Shown here in pieces: positions 11,206 to 21,781 of a stretch of DNA of 64,000 nt. Positions within the stretch are counted from its first letter, which is position 1. Each line of letters opens with the position of its first letter. A program made the translations under genes and the position numbers. The notes beneath the pieces were generated by a model. It was given only the letters and a program-made list of their open reading frames with translations, ran no database searches and was not told the origin of the DNA. Source of the stretch: Aculops lycopersici. Taxonomy: Eukaryota; Arthropoda; Arachnida; Trombidiformes; Eriophyidae. The stretch is taken from assembly GCA_015350385.1 (NCBI GenBank), contig WNKI01000001.1:3312895-3376894 (forward strand), given 5' to 3'.

Positions 11206-14200
11206 AACCAGCCACGAAGCATCGCAGTAGGCATAGCCACATACACAAGTTGCGCTGCCCTTCATCGGCAGGTGCGCTGCCATGAGCAACGAGATACGTG
11301 ATTGTTTTGGAGCTTCAACTTGTGCTTTCTATTTGGGGGAAGGAAGTGAAAGACTCGGGTGCCATGTGTTACCAAGCAGCCAATCGATGGGACTGACACA
11401 ACAAATGCTCACAAAAAAGATAGGCAGAGCGAGACACACAAATAGACTCGAGTGGTGGGGTTTATTAGATTCCCCATCAACGACGACGACGACTACGACA
11501 ACAACAAGCCGCAACAAGTCCGTTACGACAACAAACGCACACTATCTAAAAAGCTCGCAGCTAACCAGGCAAACATTTACAACTTGAAGCCTTCGTAGAA
11601 TAATTCAATAGAGTGGCTTGCGGAGGCAGAACCAGAGAACAGTCTCACTGTTAGCTAGCTAGCTGGCTTAGCGTGCACAAGCCGAGCGATTGCACATGCC
11701 CGTTATCAAGCCAACTAGCTTGCCAACGCTGCTGCTGCTCTTACTACTACTGCTAGTAGTGCTACCAGATAGCACAGTGCGAGCGCAACAGGTAGCGCTG
11801 CTGCGTGGTGCTGGCAACAACTTTTACTATTCGACTTTACCGTTCGTCGTCGTCGTCAACGGCATCATCATCATCTTGGTTGTCGCCGGGCTGGCACAAC
11901 TTCTCTGTTGTCTCATGCGTTTGCATTAGCTACTTCCACTAGTTAATACAGTGTTAAGCAGGCTAGCTACCATTCGACTAACTCAATATGCTTGGTCTTG
12001 CTTCGTCGTCGTCAGCTGCGGCGGCATCGTGGCATCGCCGGCACCATCTCGGAATCTAAATAGCTACGTCACAGAACTGATACACAACCGACACGGGTAA
12101 GTAGGCAGTTGTTAGATGATCAGGGGACAACAGGTTGTTGTTGTTGCTGCTTCTGTTGTGTTTATCACAAACGATGGGACTTAATGAAGTTCATTTGGTT
12201 ACGATTTGCCTAAACTTTATTCGATGGTCTATTACTAGGAAGCGGAAAAAAAATTGTTCCAATCACAAGGTTAAAAATGAGCTTTGGTCATGCATCTAGC
12301 CGGAAAGCTCAAAGTTTTCCCACTCGCTTGACGTCAATAAGACGCCTAAGAGTTTCCCGATTACTAGTGTGGCTAGCAAAATGAATAGACTCAACTCAAG
12401 GTCTGTGGACATGGTGATGAAACGATTGCCACTGTTACTGTCACCAATATAAGATTGGTTTCGTTCGGTTCCACTGAAATGGGGCGGCGTAAAGCTGATG
12501 CCGCTACTCTGACTTTTGTTTCCCCTACTCCTATGCGCAGAGGTAATGTCGTAATGAGATGTGTCAAAAATTGTTGTCCCCTCCCTGTCAAACGGGCGCC
12601 ACTTGCCTGAGGTGGTTTGCCAAGAGGTTCGCAGGTTCGTTGTCATTTGTTTAAAATATCTACCTAACTGTCGGTGTCCTATTAAAATCCTGTACATAGA
12701 ACCGAGTATAACGTTAAAAGTTTGTTGGCACATTAAAAACAACAACTACAATATAACAACTATGGAGTATGATAAATAATATGATCTAGACTGTGAAAGA
12801 GTAGCGAAATTCTTTCTAAAATCTAAGCTAACTTGACACATAAACACACTGACAAGTGGCAGTGTGTGGCGCCTAGCTCGCTCCTTGGCCATTGATGCTG
12901 AAACCGCAGAACAGGTGAGTGATAGGCAACAACAAAAAACAACAACAAACGTCAAAATGCAACTTGAGTTGCACAAATTAGTGCGCAAAGAGTCGGGGGT
13001 TGGTAAGATAATTTGAACGCAACATGTACATTTGCTGTCGCTCACAGGTTCGTGTGCGATTGGTCTGTAATGCATAAAACACGCGCTTGGTCATTGCACA
13101 CATTAGAGCACCACAACTTGAATTAGACTATTGAAACTAAGCGTGCGTTAAAATGCAATACTGGCTGATATTTCACTTAGTGCGCCAACTGGACGTACTA
13201 CGTGCAAAAGGCTAGCCAAATACCTGTACATCATGACTAACCACATGTTGTGGTGACAAAAGAGACGGTGGGGTAAAGTTATAGGTGGTGTCCAAAAGAG
13301 AAACAAGGGAGACATGAACAAAAATAACGACAACAATGGCTGCCACCTCACCGTTCTACATCTACCTCGAGAATGAGAAAAGTCTAGAGCGCCAGATATT
13401 ATCGCTCCACCTTTGGCAAGCCACAAAATCCTTCGAAGGTTACAAAGAATTCTTACATCTACCTGGCGGGCTCCTGGCCTTGATTGCTAACCCACTGAGA
13501 GTAAAGTGTGCAAGCTCGAACAAGGGCACTGGCAAGATCAGCCTGCTGTCATAGTCAATATAGTGGCAGCTCCAAGGATAATAACAAACTGTTGTCATCA
13601 ATTTCAGATTGCGAGTTTTCTGCATTCTGAGAGACTGGATCAACTTTGGCGCAATTATCGGTCCTCATTAAAACTTCGTTAAAAGTTTTTTGACTTGAAT
13701 GTTGTAGCAAGCTTGACATAGAAACAAGTATCAACTCGAATTCCCTGCAGAAACTTGACTGGTTTTTCATTCTTTAAACACAGAAACATACATCTAGTTT
13801 TATGTGAAGAGAGTGAGACTTTCACTTAAAGGGGAAAGCTCATTATTCATATAGCAGAATGCGCGTTCCAAGCTTGTATAATGTATCATATTATCTTTAG
13901 TTGCAAATGATTCATGACTTTCTCACCTCAACAACTAACAAAAAGAACAATTACCACGGCGACGACCCTGTGGTCAGATGAGAGTTGGCAGGTGTTACTT
14001 TTTAAATCTCTTGATGATCATTCTTTGTTAATATTTCGGCTGGACGCCACGCGAAAGTGTAAATTTTGTTCACTTGCGAACCTTAAAACCCGCGGGCCCG
14101 GCAAAGCACGGGGGCGTGAACCAACACGTGCACTCGTTTGGCTTGGCGTTTGCGAGATCGGTCCAATGAGTCGCGCGTGCAACATCGGGTCTCCTATTTC

Positions 14201-14504
14201 AGCAGGCTCCGCCGCTGCAGCCTTGCTTGTCTACTTCATGCTGCTTGTCTATGCTACAGTACGGCCCGAGTGCAACAAGTTCGCCTAGCGAAACACGTCG
14301 CTAACAGTTTGCACTTGCGGTGCCTATTTTTTCGCCTGCAGCTGCGCGCAAGAGTGCAGTTAGCAACGAGTGGTTCTGTTAACCCGCTCGCGCCACAATG
14401 GCGCCTTCACGGCTCCGGCGGCGGCGTTCGTGCTGCGGCATTGAGAGGGGGGATTCTGATGCTAATGCTACTGCTACGCGCACGCCTTGTTTATCCGTGT
14501 AACT

Positions 14505-14540
14505 CTCTCTCTCTCTCTCTCCCTCTCTCCCTATCTCTCG
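14505..14540. repeat. CT-rich microsatellite
   Basis: Nearly pure CT run with occasional CCCTCTCC interruptions in the C/EBP upstream region. Similar GA/CT tracts near 16000 and 37694 suggest a common repeat type in this genome. Confidence 0.8.
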
Positions 14541-15995
14541 TTGTGTGTTGTGCGAGAATTTGGGTTTTGCGCGCAGCATCGAGGGAGTCGATGCCGGTTG
14601 TGTTGCCGCTTATTTGCGTTCCACTTGCGCCGTGTGTCGCGAAATTTACATCCCCATTCGCCCGTGGCTTCTAATGCATATTTAGTGTCAGTTTATTTGC
14701 AAATTGCGCGCTAGTGTGCAATATCCAGCTTGCTGCAATAGGGGAAGGTGGCGGCGAACTTTTTCATTACCGCCACTAACTTTGCCTACTATACTGCTCC
14801 TGCTGCTAGACTAGGAGCCGGCTCCATCGGTACCGCCGGAGTTTTGCTGCTTGCTGCACTCCTACACAAACAAAATCTAATGCAAACAACACATACACAT
14901 AGACTAGCAAACGGTGAATTTGCACCGCTAGCTCGCGTTCATTTGGTTCGCGCGCGGCGTCCAAACAGATACCATAGCTACACCAGAGAACCCCATACGA
15001 AACTCAGACGCATAGTAGTTGGTAGTGAGACCTAGAGTAGAATAGGCAAATAGAAATAAATTTGCAGATTAGCTGAAGTAAAGTTATAATGTGTAAATAA
15101 TAATACTTCAGATTTAGGTGAACATAGAACGTTGAGCAAAATTTAGAAAAACAAAGCATAACAAATTCAAGTAGGAGAAGAAGGAGGAACATTAAGTAAC
15201 AATTAACTCGAGCAAATAAAGCAACAGGTCGCTATTCTCGGATGCAAGCAAACAGCGTCAAAGTGATTTTAGGTAGCCAAACTTTAGTTGTTGATCAGCT
15301 AGCCAAGCTAGTCGAAAAATCTCTAACCGTTATTCAGCCAAACAGCGATACAACTAGCTAGCTAGGCAGCAAGTAAGAAAGCTAGACAGCAAGAAAGCCA
15401 GTCAAACAGCCATCTACTGGACTAGCGGACACGCAAACATTTCACGAAGACACACAAGACGGTAGCTAATTGGGTGAGTAGTAGTTGTTGAGTAATTTAT
15501 CGTTTCGTTCTAATTATAGCCGATAACTATTCTCTTGTAGTCGACAATGTCGTCGTATTCATCTTCGTCATCCTCATCATCGCGACACCGATGACTACGA
15601 CAACCACGACGATGATCATGCTTAGTGAATGAGTAGAAATTGGAAGAGGGATAGATGGAGAGCGAGAGGGACAGGGAGAGAAATAGAGAAAAAGAGAGAA
15701 TCTCAGTCTAGCGAAATGTCCCTCTTGGTGTGCGATTTAACCACCACCACCGCCACCACCGCCGCCGCCACCACCTAGCTCGTCGGCACCGTCACGCTCC
15801 AGGTACGAGCAAATGGTCTAGCCACTGCCGCTACCATTGCCGTGATCCTGCTAAATCATCATCATCCAACAGGTGAGAAAGCCTGGTCTCTAGCAGCTTT
15901 CGGACTCAGGGCGCTCCATCAACTACCACCCTGCGTCGGTGATTCTCACTCAGGACTCTCTCCTTTCGCACTGTCTAAAGAGATTCTTCTTCTTC

Positions 15996-16035
<40 letters not shown>

Positions 16036-16060
16036 GAGGAGGAGGAGGAGGAGAGAGAGA
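15996..16060. repeat. AG/GAG microsatellite left of the assembly gap
   Basis: An AG dinucleotide run passes into GAG triplets and then back to GA. It stops about 80 bases before the N gap and resumes after it, so the gap probably marks an unresolved repeat. Confidence 0.9.
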
Positions 16061-16142
16061 CGACGTACGTACGAGACGACGTAACGTAACGTAAGTAGTA
16101 GTAAGTAACGTAAGTAGGTAAGTAACGTAAACGTACTACGTA
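16060..16142. repeat. ACGTA/GTAACGTAA-rich tract abutting the gap
   Basis: An irregular array of ACGTA, TAACGTA and GTAAGTA words unlike the flanking sequence, running directly into the N gap. It may be a degenerate satellite or an assembly artefact. Confidence 0.6.
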
Positions 16143-16162
16143 NNNNNNNNNNNNNNNNNNNN
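16143..16162. other. Assembly gap (20 N)
   Basis: Twenty consecutive undetermined bases, flanked by the ACGTA-rich tract on the left and an AG repeat on the right. The true size is unknown. Confidence 0.99.
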
Positions 16163-16204
16163 AGAGAGAGAGAGAGAGAGAGGAGAGAGGGAGAGAGGGA
16201 GAGC
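16163..16204. repeat. AG microsatellite right of the assembly gap
   Basis: AG dinucleotide run passing into GAGAGG units. It continues the repeat type seen left of the gap. Confidence 0.9.
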
Positions 16205-17020
16205 AGAAGCCAAGTCTAGAGACGACGAATTACTAAGTATGAAGTTAACAGTTGGAAGTACAAACTCACCGATTAACTAACTACCAGTCAGTCAGTCACT
16301 TACTTAGCCATTCACTCAGGCAGTCAGTGAGTTTCAAATGAGCAAGTTAATATTGAAATAGGCAGACTTTGTTGGCCGGCTAACCATCGAACTGCGAGCG
16401 AGCGAACGAGCGAGAGGACAAGTGTCAAGTGAGCAGCGCTAGTCTTCTTCGCAACGAGGCTAGAGCAACGGATTCCTCGACGAACGTCAACAGTAAGCGT
16501 ATGTTACACTTATGAGCTCCAATTATTTTGCAACATTTCCATCGGCTACCTGCTGCGCCAAGACCGAACCATGGGGCAGAAGAGGGTGACGACTCCGAGG
16601 ACTTGGACTGTTGACTAACCATCGTCGTCGTCGTCGCTGTCGTCGTTGTCGTCGTCATCTTTGCTGTATCGGTAATTTTACCTGCTGAAGGCCAAACGTA
16701 CCCATCCTCCCAGCTACCTACTCGCCAGAGTAGGAGAGAAACTTTTCCCTTTCTCTACTTTCTACTCTCCCTCTCTAGTCCACTCTAGTCACCTAGTACG
16801 AAAGTCTGAAGCAACAATCTGTAACTCTATCTCCTTTGTGTCTAGAAGAATATTGGTGTTCAAAACGATACACGCGCTTTTGTGTGCAATACCAAATAAC
16901 TAGCCAGGCGAGTGTTGGATTGAATCCAACACTTCAAATACATAGCTCCGTAGATCATAGTTAGAGTCAATTATCAAACCATTAACTATTTACTAATCAA
17001 GTTAACTTTGGAAATTTCAA

Positions 17021-17030
17021 TATATAAAAA
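17021..17030 (+). promoter_or_regulatory. TATA-like sequence close to the C/EBP start
   Basis: TATATAAAAA lies 33 bases before the C/EBP ATG. If it is the functional TATA box, the leader would be only about ten bases long. The match is good but the spacing is tight, so it may instead lie in a leader or intron. Confidence 0.3.
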
Positions 17031-17062
17031 CAACTTGACACAAACAAACAGGATTGTACACA

Positions 17063-18034
17063 ATGACATCGGCGACTTCGCGCGCAACTGGCGCAGCTGG
17101 AAACGGCCACTACTACCCGGCGGTTGCCTCAGATTCACCAGGTAATTTGATTGTCAATACCGAAAGTGGACATTATTATCCAACAGCAACCACTGACGGA
17201 AGTCTGATTGCAGCTGCGTATACAAATGTGGTGGCCTCAAATCATCAACAGCAACAACAACAACAGCTCAACAATAACAATGAAAGCAACAACAACCACA
17301 ACCACCAGCAACAACACCAACAATTGATACATCAACATTCAGGAAATGTACTTTACGCAACAGGCGGCAATCAACAACAGCAACAACAGCAGCAACAGTA
17401 TGGGCCAAATGCCACTAGCAACACTATCCACCAGCACCAGCAACATTATGGTGGCCATCACACGATTGATAGTACAACCTTAGGCTCAAGCTCAAATCAT
17501 AGCCACCAGAGTAAGAAGTCAGTGGACAAGGGATCGGATGAATATAAGAAGAGGCGCGAGAGGAACAATGTTGCCGTTAGAAAATCTCGCGAGAAGGCAA
17601 AATTGCGTAGCAGGGAAACAGAGCGTCGTGTTGCCGAATTGTCCAAAGAGAATCAATTATATCGGGCACAATACGAGGAGCTAAGGCGTGAGTTTAATGT
17701 TCTCAAATCACTATTGCTCAAAACTGGCTTGACAGAACAAGTGATTGAAGATGAAGCCCAACAACAACACCGTATGCTTACGGGTGGCAGTGGCGGAAGT
17801 GCCGGCGGTGATTGGGCTTGGAACCAGTCGGCTCAATCGCTCGATGGTAGCAACGAGGATATTGGCTTCGATTCTGTCGTTGCCCCCGACCCACAGAATT
17901 CGCGCCAAATCGATCGATACAGTGGTCATCACGTTGCAGTCCACCATCATACCAACTCCCGTTGGGTAGTCTCGGGACCCGGACTTGAGATGAACGGCCA
18001 ACGAGCCACTGGAATGGCGCGAAACGTTTTGTAG
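17063..18034 (+). CDS. C/EBP: C/EBP-family bZIP transcription factor
   Basis: Nuclear DNA-binding regulator of the CCAAT/enhancer-binding family, dimerising through a leucine zipper; 323 residues. The C-terminal bZIP domain (about residues 158-222) has the C/EBP basic region KKRRERNNVAVRKSREKAK, with the invariant N-x-x-V-x-x-S-R contacts, followed by leucine heptads. The N-terminal half is rich in Gln, Asn and His (CAA/CAG and AAC runs), and a Gly/Ser segment follows the zipper. The first ATG is at 17063; the frame opens a few codons earlier but only at a non-ATG codon. It converges with mRpL12, with only 45 bases between the stop codons, so the 3' ends must overlap or be very short. The basic region resembles that of Drosophila Slbo more than the gamma class, but I cannot decide orthology. 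Confidence 0.9.
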   Translation: MTSATSRATGAAGNGHYYPAVASDSPGNLIVNTESGHYYPTATTDGSLIAAAYTNVVASNHQQQQQQQLNNNNESNNNHNHQQQHQQLIHQHSGNVLYATGGNQQQQQQQQQYGPNATSNTIHQHQQHYGGHHTIDSTTLGSSSNHSHQSKKSVDKGSDEYKKRRERNNVAVRKSREKAKLRSRETERRVAELSKENQLYRAQYEELRREFNVLKSLLLKTGLTEQVIEDEAQQQHRMLTGGSGGSAGGDWAWNQSAQSLDGSNEDIGFDSVVAPDPQNSRQIDRYSGHHVAVHHHTNSRWVVSGPGLEMNGQRATGMARNVL

Positions 18035-18079
18035 TTGTAAAACAGGACAAGAATAGACTTAGCCTTATAGACGAAATAA

Positions 18080-18676
18080 CTACTCTAATTTCACACTACC
18101 ACCCGCAGCCTCGAGTTGCTTTTGTAACGTTTCGGCTTCATCTTTGCTCAAGTTGGACCTAATAACACGAGGACATTCTTCTACAAACCTCTTAGCTTCA
18201 ACTAAATTGATTCCCTCGACTAGCTTCTTGATCTCCTTGATCAGAGCAACCTTCTTGCTATCGTCGAACTTGACTAATTTGACTGTATAATTTGACTTGA
18301 CTGCTGAATCTTCGTCAGCCTCCTTTTCGCCTGCAGCTCCGGCAGCAGTCATCTGGCCCGTTGCAACTACTCTCTGAACGTCTGGTATCTTGAGTTCTCG
18401 TTTTAGGATCTCATTTAATATTGTGATTTCGTCGAAACGCAACTTCGAAATCTGATCTACAATACTTTTTAAATGGGCTGGCTCGGCCAAATTAAGTGGA
18501 GGTATCGGTGTTTCCGTGGGTTTTTGTGTCTTAATAGTTGTCTCACCAGAAGCTGCATTCGGTGCTGCCGCGGTGGCCATATATCTTGAGGTAGGGACTA
18601 GGTATTTCAAGCAAACGTTTGTTCTACCTGAAAGGCTCATAATGATAGTTGTGCATCTATTCAATAGACTAGCCAT
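18080..18676 (-). CDS. mRpL12: Mitochondrial ribosomal protein bL12m
   Basis: Subunit of the mitochondrial large-ribosomal-subunit stalk, which recruits translation factors. The 198-residue protein has an N-terminal basic, Ser/Thr-rich targeting sequence (about residues 1-45), an oligomerisation helix region (LKSIVDQISKLRFDEITILNEIL), a hinge rich in Ala and Gly, and the conserved C-terminal factor-binding domain (YTVKLVKFDDSKKVALIKEIKK...LVEAKRFVEECPRVIRSNLSKDEAE...AAGGSVKLE). Length and motif order are typical. The gene is intronless and divergent from eIF5B, with a 491-bp shared upstream region. No AATAAA is visible before the C/EBP stop, so termination probably occurs inside or antisense to C/EBP. 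Confidence 0.95.
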   Translation of the reverse strand: MASLLNRCTTIIMSLSGRTNVCLKYLVPTSRYMATAAAPNAASGETTIKTQKPTETPIPPLNLAEPAHLKSIVDQISKLRFDEITILNEILKRELKIPDVQRVVATGQMTAAGAAGEKEADEDSAVKSNYTVKLVKFDDSKKVALIKEIKKLVEGINLVEAKRFVEECPRVIRSNLSKDEAETLQKQLEAAGGSVKLE

Positions 18677-19167
18677 TGTGAACCTTGCCTACGCTGGTAT
18701 AGGAGGAATAGATAACCGAATATTTATTTAGCTTGAATACTGGTCAAGGTATAGCAACCAGTTTGTTATACCGTGTGATTTAAAATTAAAAGTACAAAAC
18801 CAGCATGCTTTCGATCGAAGCGCCGCGCCACGGACGAACGGCGCGTTACGTGTGTGAGAGAGTCGGGCCCCCTCTTGCAAGTATAAACGTTAGTGTGTCG
18901 GTAACTTCGGTCGCCCTACGTCCGAAACGGATAGGCGTGTTTAGCGATCCAGAGTCGGTCTCTCTATCTCTTAACACGTTCGCTCTCACAACTCTCACTC
19001 GCTGACTCCATCTCTTTCGCATGTGTGCGCCTTTTCTCTTTAGCGTGATGCGTAGTCAAAATAAATTCTGATATTTCTCTTACGATGCGATCCTTTTATT
19101 TTGTCCGATAGATAACAGGATATTGATAGATAACACCCACCCCATCCAAGCTGGGTAAAGAAGCAAT
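18677..19167. promoter_or_regulatory. Probable bidirectional promoter of mRpL12 and eIF5B
   Basis: A 491-bp interval between two divergent translation genes. The middle (about 18805-18960) is GC- and CpG-rich, like a housekeeping promoter without a TATA box. A pyrimidine tract near 19029-19043 (CGCCTTTTCTCTTT) could be a start site for eIF5B. No further gene is visible. Confidence 0.5.
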
Positions 19168-21438
19168 ATGAGCTCTAAACCAGCGCCCAAGAAGAAGCCA
19201 GCAGCAGGTGGTAAAGGGTCGGCGAAACCGGCCAAGGGGCCATCGAAGAAGTTGCTTGAGTTATTGAAGCAATCACAGCAGCAGGTCAATGAGGAAGAGG
19301 AGAGGCTGAAAAGGGAGGCTGAGGAGGAGGCAAAGCGTGAAGAAGAGGCAAAGAAGGCAGCTGAAGAGGCCGAGAGGAAGAAGCAAGAGGAGAAGGAACG
19401 AAAGAAGCAGAAGGAAAAGGAACGAAAGGAGAGATTGAAGAAGGAGGGTAAATTATTGACGGCCAAGCAGAAGGCTGACAAGAAACGAGCTCTAGAGAGT
19501 GCTCAGTTTCACAAGCAGCAGCTTGCAGGTGTCATTGATGGAACCATCAAGCTAGAGATCAAAGATAAGAAGGCGGATGATATTAAGGAGGACGAGAAGA
19601 CAGAAGACGGCGAGATGGCTTATGCCGAAAATGGTGACGCAATTGAGCTCCCCGAAGGCCAGTCATTCAGATCTCCTGTCATTTGTGTCCTCGGTCACGT
19701 CGATACTGGAAAAACAAAACTTTTGGATCACATTCGACGAACTCATGTTCAGGATAACGAAGCTGGTGGTATCACGCAACAAATTGGTGCCACCTTTGTG
19801 CCGGACACAGCTGTCAAAGAACAAACTCGTTATGTCAAGAACAAGCCCCATCTATTATTACCTGGTCTTTTGATCATCGATACCCCTGGTCACGAGTCCT
19901 TTACAAATCTTCGCTCTCGTGGTAGTAGCTTGTGTGACATCGCTATTCTAGTTATAGATATTATGCATGGTTTAGAACAACAAACTATCGAATCTATTGG
20001 TCTATTGAAAGACCGTAGGACTCCATTCGTTGTTGCCTTGAACAAAATAGATCGTCTCTACGATTGGAAGAGTAACCCCAAGAGAGATATCGAGGATCTA
20101 TTGAAACAACAGCCATCGAATACTAGAATAGAATTCGAGCGACGGTCCAAAGAAATTATCATAGAATTGAACAAGCAAGGATTGAATGCAGCCATATACT
20201 TTGAAAATCCAGATACCAAATCCTATGTCTCCCTAGTGCCTACATCGGCGGTAACCGGTGACGGTATGGGCAATTTGATCAACATGATGATATCATTTTG
20301 CCAACAAAAGTTAATGAAGAGAATCATATTCAAACCAGATGACCTAGATGCGACTGTGTTTGAGGTGAAAGCCTTACAAGGTTTGGGCACAACCTTGGAT
20401 GTGATATTGATCAATGGAGTCTTGAACGAGGGCGACAAAATTGTGCTCGCCGGTTATGAAGGCGCAATTGTAACAGAAATCAGGGCCCTCAAAGTGCCAC
20501 ATCCTCTGAGAGAATTGCGAGTAAAAGCTGAATACAAAGACCTGAAAACTGTTAAGGGATCTATCGGTGTGAAAGTCTGTGGTCACGATTTGGACAAGGC
20601 CATAGCTGGTCTCAATTTGCATGTGGCCAAGACAGCGGCTGATATTGAAAGATTAACAACATATTGCATGAAGGAATTTGACACTGCAATGAATCGCATT
20701 AAGTGTGTTGACCGTGGGGTTTATGTACAGGCTAGTACTTTGGGATCTCTTGAGGCTCTACTCGAATTCTTGAAGACAAGCAAAATTCCCTATAGTAATG
20801 TTAGAATTGGACCTGTTGTCAGGAGGGATGTAATCAAAATTTCGACAATGCTGGAGCACGCGCCAACTTATGCTTGCATCCTTGCTTTCGATGTGAAGGT
20901 CGAACGTGATGCTCAAGAAATGGCAGATCAATTAGGAATTAAGATATTTCAAGCCGAGATTATATATCATTTATTTGACAAATTCACTGCTCACATCGAG
21001 GATGTCAAGGCGAAACAAAGGGAACAATTTAAAAGTATCGCAGTCTTTCCATGTAAATTGAGGATATTGCCAAATTGTATATTTAACAAACGTGATCCAA
21101 TTGTGATCGGTGTTGAGGTTCAAGCAGGAAAATTGAAAACAGACACACCATTGTATGTTCTAGGCAAGGATCTTATCATTGGAAAAGTGACCTCAATCCA
21201 ATCAAACCACGTTGAGAAGGAGATGGCCAACGTTGGCGAGGAGGTTTGCATAAAGATCGAAAATACAACTGCCGATGCCCCAAAAATGATCGGTCGTCAC
21301 TTTGAGGAAACGGATACACTGATATCGCACATTTCCCGTGAATCAATCGATGCTTGCAAGAACTATTTCCGTGATGATTTGGAAAAGAGCGACTGGCAGC
21401 TGATTGTAGAATTGAAGAAAGTATTGCAAATTATTTAA
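19168..21438 (+). CDS. eIF5B: Translation initiation factor eIF5B
   Basis: GTPase that joins ribosomal subunits and helps position initiator tRNA during cytosolic translation initiation. The 756 residues start with a Lys/Glu-rich coiled segment (about 1-150), then the G domain: P-loop GHVDTGKT at residues 176-183, switch I GGITQQIGATF, DTPGH at 238 and NKID at 292. Domains II, III and IV follow, ending in LKKVLQII, close to the canonical C-terminus. The catalytic core is full length but the N-terminal extension is far shorter than the several hundred residues of fly or human eIF5B. The whole gene is one exon. The ATG at 19168 follows a short leader; AATAAA at 21537-21542 fits as the poly(A) signal. 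Confidence 0.97.
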   Translation: MSSKPAPKKKPAAGGKGSAKPAKGPSKKLLELLKQSQQQVNEEEERLKREAEEEAKREEEAKKAAEEAERKKQEEKERKKQKEKERKERLKKEGKLLTAKQKADKKRALESAQFHKQQLAGVIDGTIKLEIKDKKADDIKEDEKTEDGEMAYAENGDAIELPEGQSFRSPVICVLGHVDTGKTKLLDHIRRTHVQDNEAGGITQQIGATFVPDTAVKEQTRYVKNKPHLLLPGLLIIDTPGHESFTNLRSRGSSLCDIAILVIDIMHGLEQQTIESIGLLKDRRTPFVVALNKIDRLYDWKSNPKRDIEDLLKQQPSNTRIEFERRSKEIIIELNKQGLNAAIYFENPDTKSYVSLVPTSAVTGDGMGNLINMMISFCQQKLMKRIIFKPDDLDATVFEVKALQGLGTTLDVILINGVLNEGDKIVLAGYEGAIVTEIRALKVPHPLRELRVKAEYKDLKTVKGSIGVKVCGHDLDKAIAGLNLHVAKTAADIERLTTYCMKEFDTAMNRIKCVDRGVYVQASTLGSLEALLEFLKTSKIPYSNVRIGPVVRRDVIKISTMLEHAPTYACILAFDVKVERDAQEMADQLGIKIFQAEIIYHLFDKFTAHIEDVKAKQREQFKSIAVFPCKLRILPNCIFNKRDPIVIGVEVQAGKLKTDTPLYVLGKDLIIGKVTSIQSNHVEKEMANVGEEVCIKIENTTADAPKMIGRHFEETDTLISHISRESIDACKNYFRDDLEKSDWQLIVELKKVLQII

Positions 21439-21536
21439 ATTTATTAAACTCATATTCCCCATCTATTATATTATCAGAAATTGATATTAACGGATTTGTG
21501 CACAAGATTATTATTTACAAATGCAAGATATAAATG

Positions 21537-21542
21537 AATAAA
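21537..21542 (+). terminator. Poly(A) signal of eIF5B
   Basis: AATAAA about 100 bases after the eIF5B stop codon. Confidence 0.65.
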
Positions 21543-21754
21543 CACAGAGATACCAAATTGGAGAGCTGGAGAGCGATGAAACCAGAATTCTCGCTAGTTG
21601 TACAAAATTAGGACTCTCCGTTTAACACTCTCTCATATTCAACTCCCGATTAACTCTCCATACAACGCTCGAACGACTGTAGATTGCGCAATAAGTTGCT
21701 TCTTTGTCTCCAAAGCCAGCAGCCAAGACACTTGCGCATCCTCGAGGATAAGCA

Positions 21755-21781
21755 ACAGGTAGTTACAGGTAACTCACCTGT
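21755..21781. repeat. Nested inverted repeat containing CAGGT E-box halves
   Basis: ACAGGT-AGTTAC pairs with GTAACT-C-ACCTGT around a two-base centre, 12 paired positions with one bulged base. Two CAGGT/ACCTG words face each other. It is probably a DNA element rather than an RNA hairpin, because the loop is too small. Confidence 0.6.

Larger units (their letters stand above)
6751..17062. other. Long non-coding region upstream of C/EBP
   Basis: Ten kilobases with no reading frame that looks like a conserved protein; the open frames are short, compositionally simple and overlap on both strands. Contents noted separately: an 18-bp tandem repeat at 7814, a 13-bp hairpin at 11176, CT and GA microsatellites near 14505 and 15996, an N gap at 16143, and copies of the CAACAAGTGG decamer at 7688 and 9462. 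AGCTAGCT runs recur (about 7393, 10055, 11653, 15355). It probably contains cis-regulatory sequence and untranslated exons of C/EBP, and the promoter of the hydratase at the left end. Confidence 0.6.

Noticed and set aside
12296..12745. 149-codon minus-strand open frame with a hydrophobic stretch near its end
   Set aside because: It opens at TTG, has no recognisable domain, overlaps another frame and lies in gene-free sequence. A frame of this length is plausible by chance.
14138..14674. 178-codon plus-strand frame rich in Leu, Arg and Ser
   Set aside because: Driven by a CT microsatellite and CG-rich sequence; two other frames are open across the same bases.
19080..19481. 133-codon antisense Ser/Phe-rich frame at the start of eIF5B
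   Set aside because: Reverse translation of the Lys/Glu-rich N-terminus of eIF5B (AAG/GAG codons).
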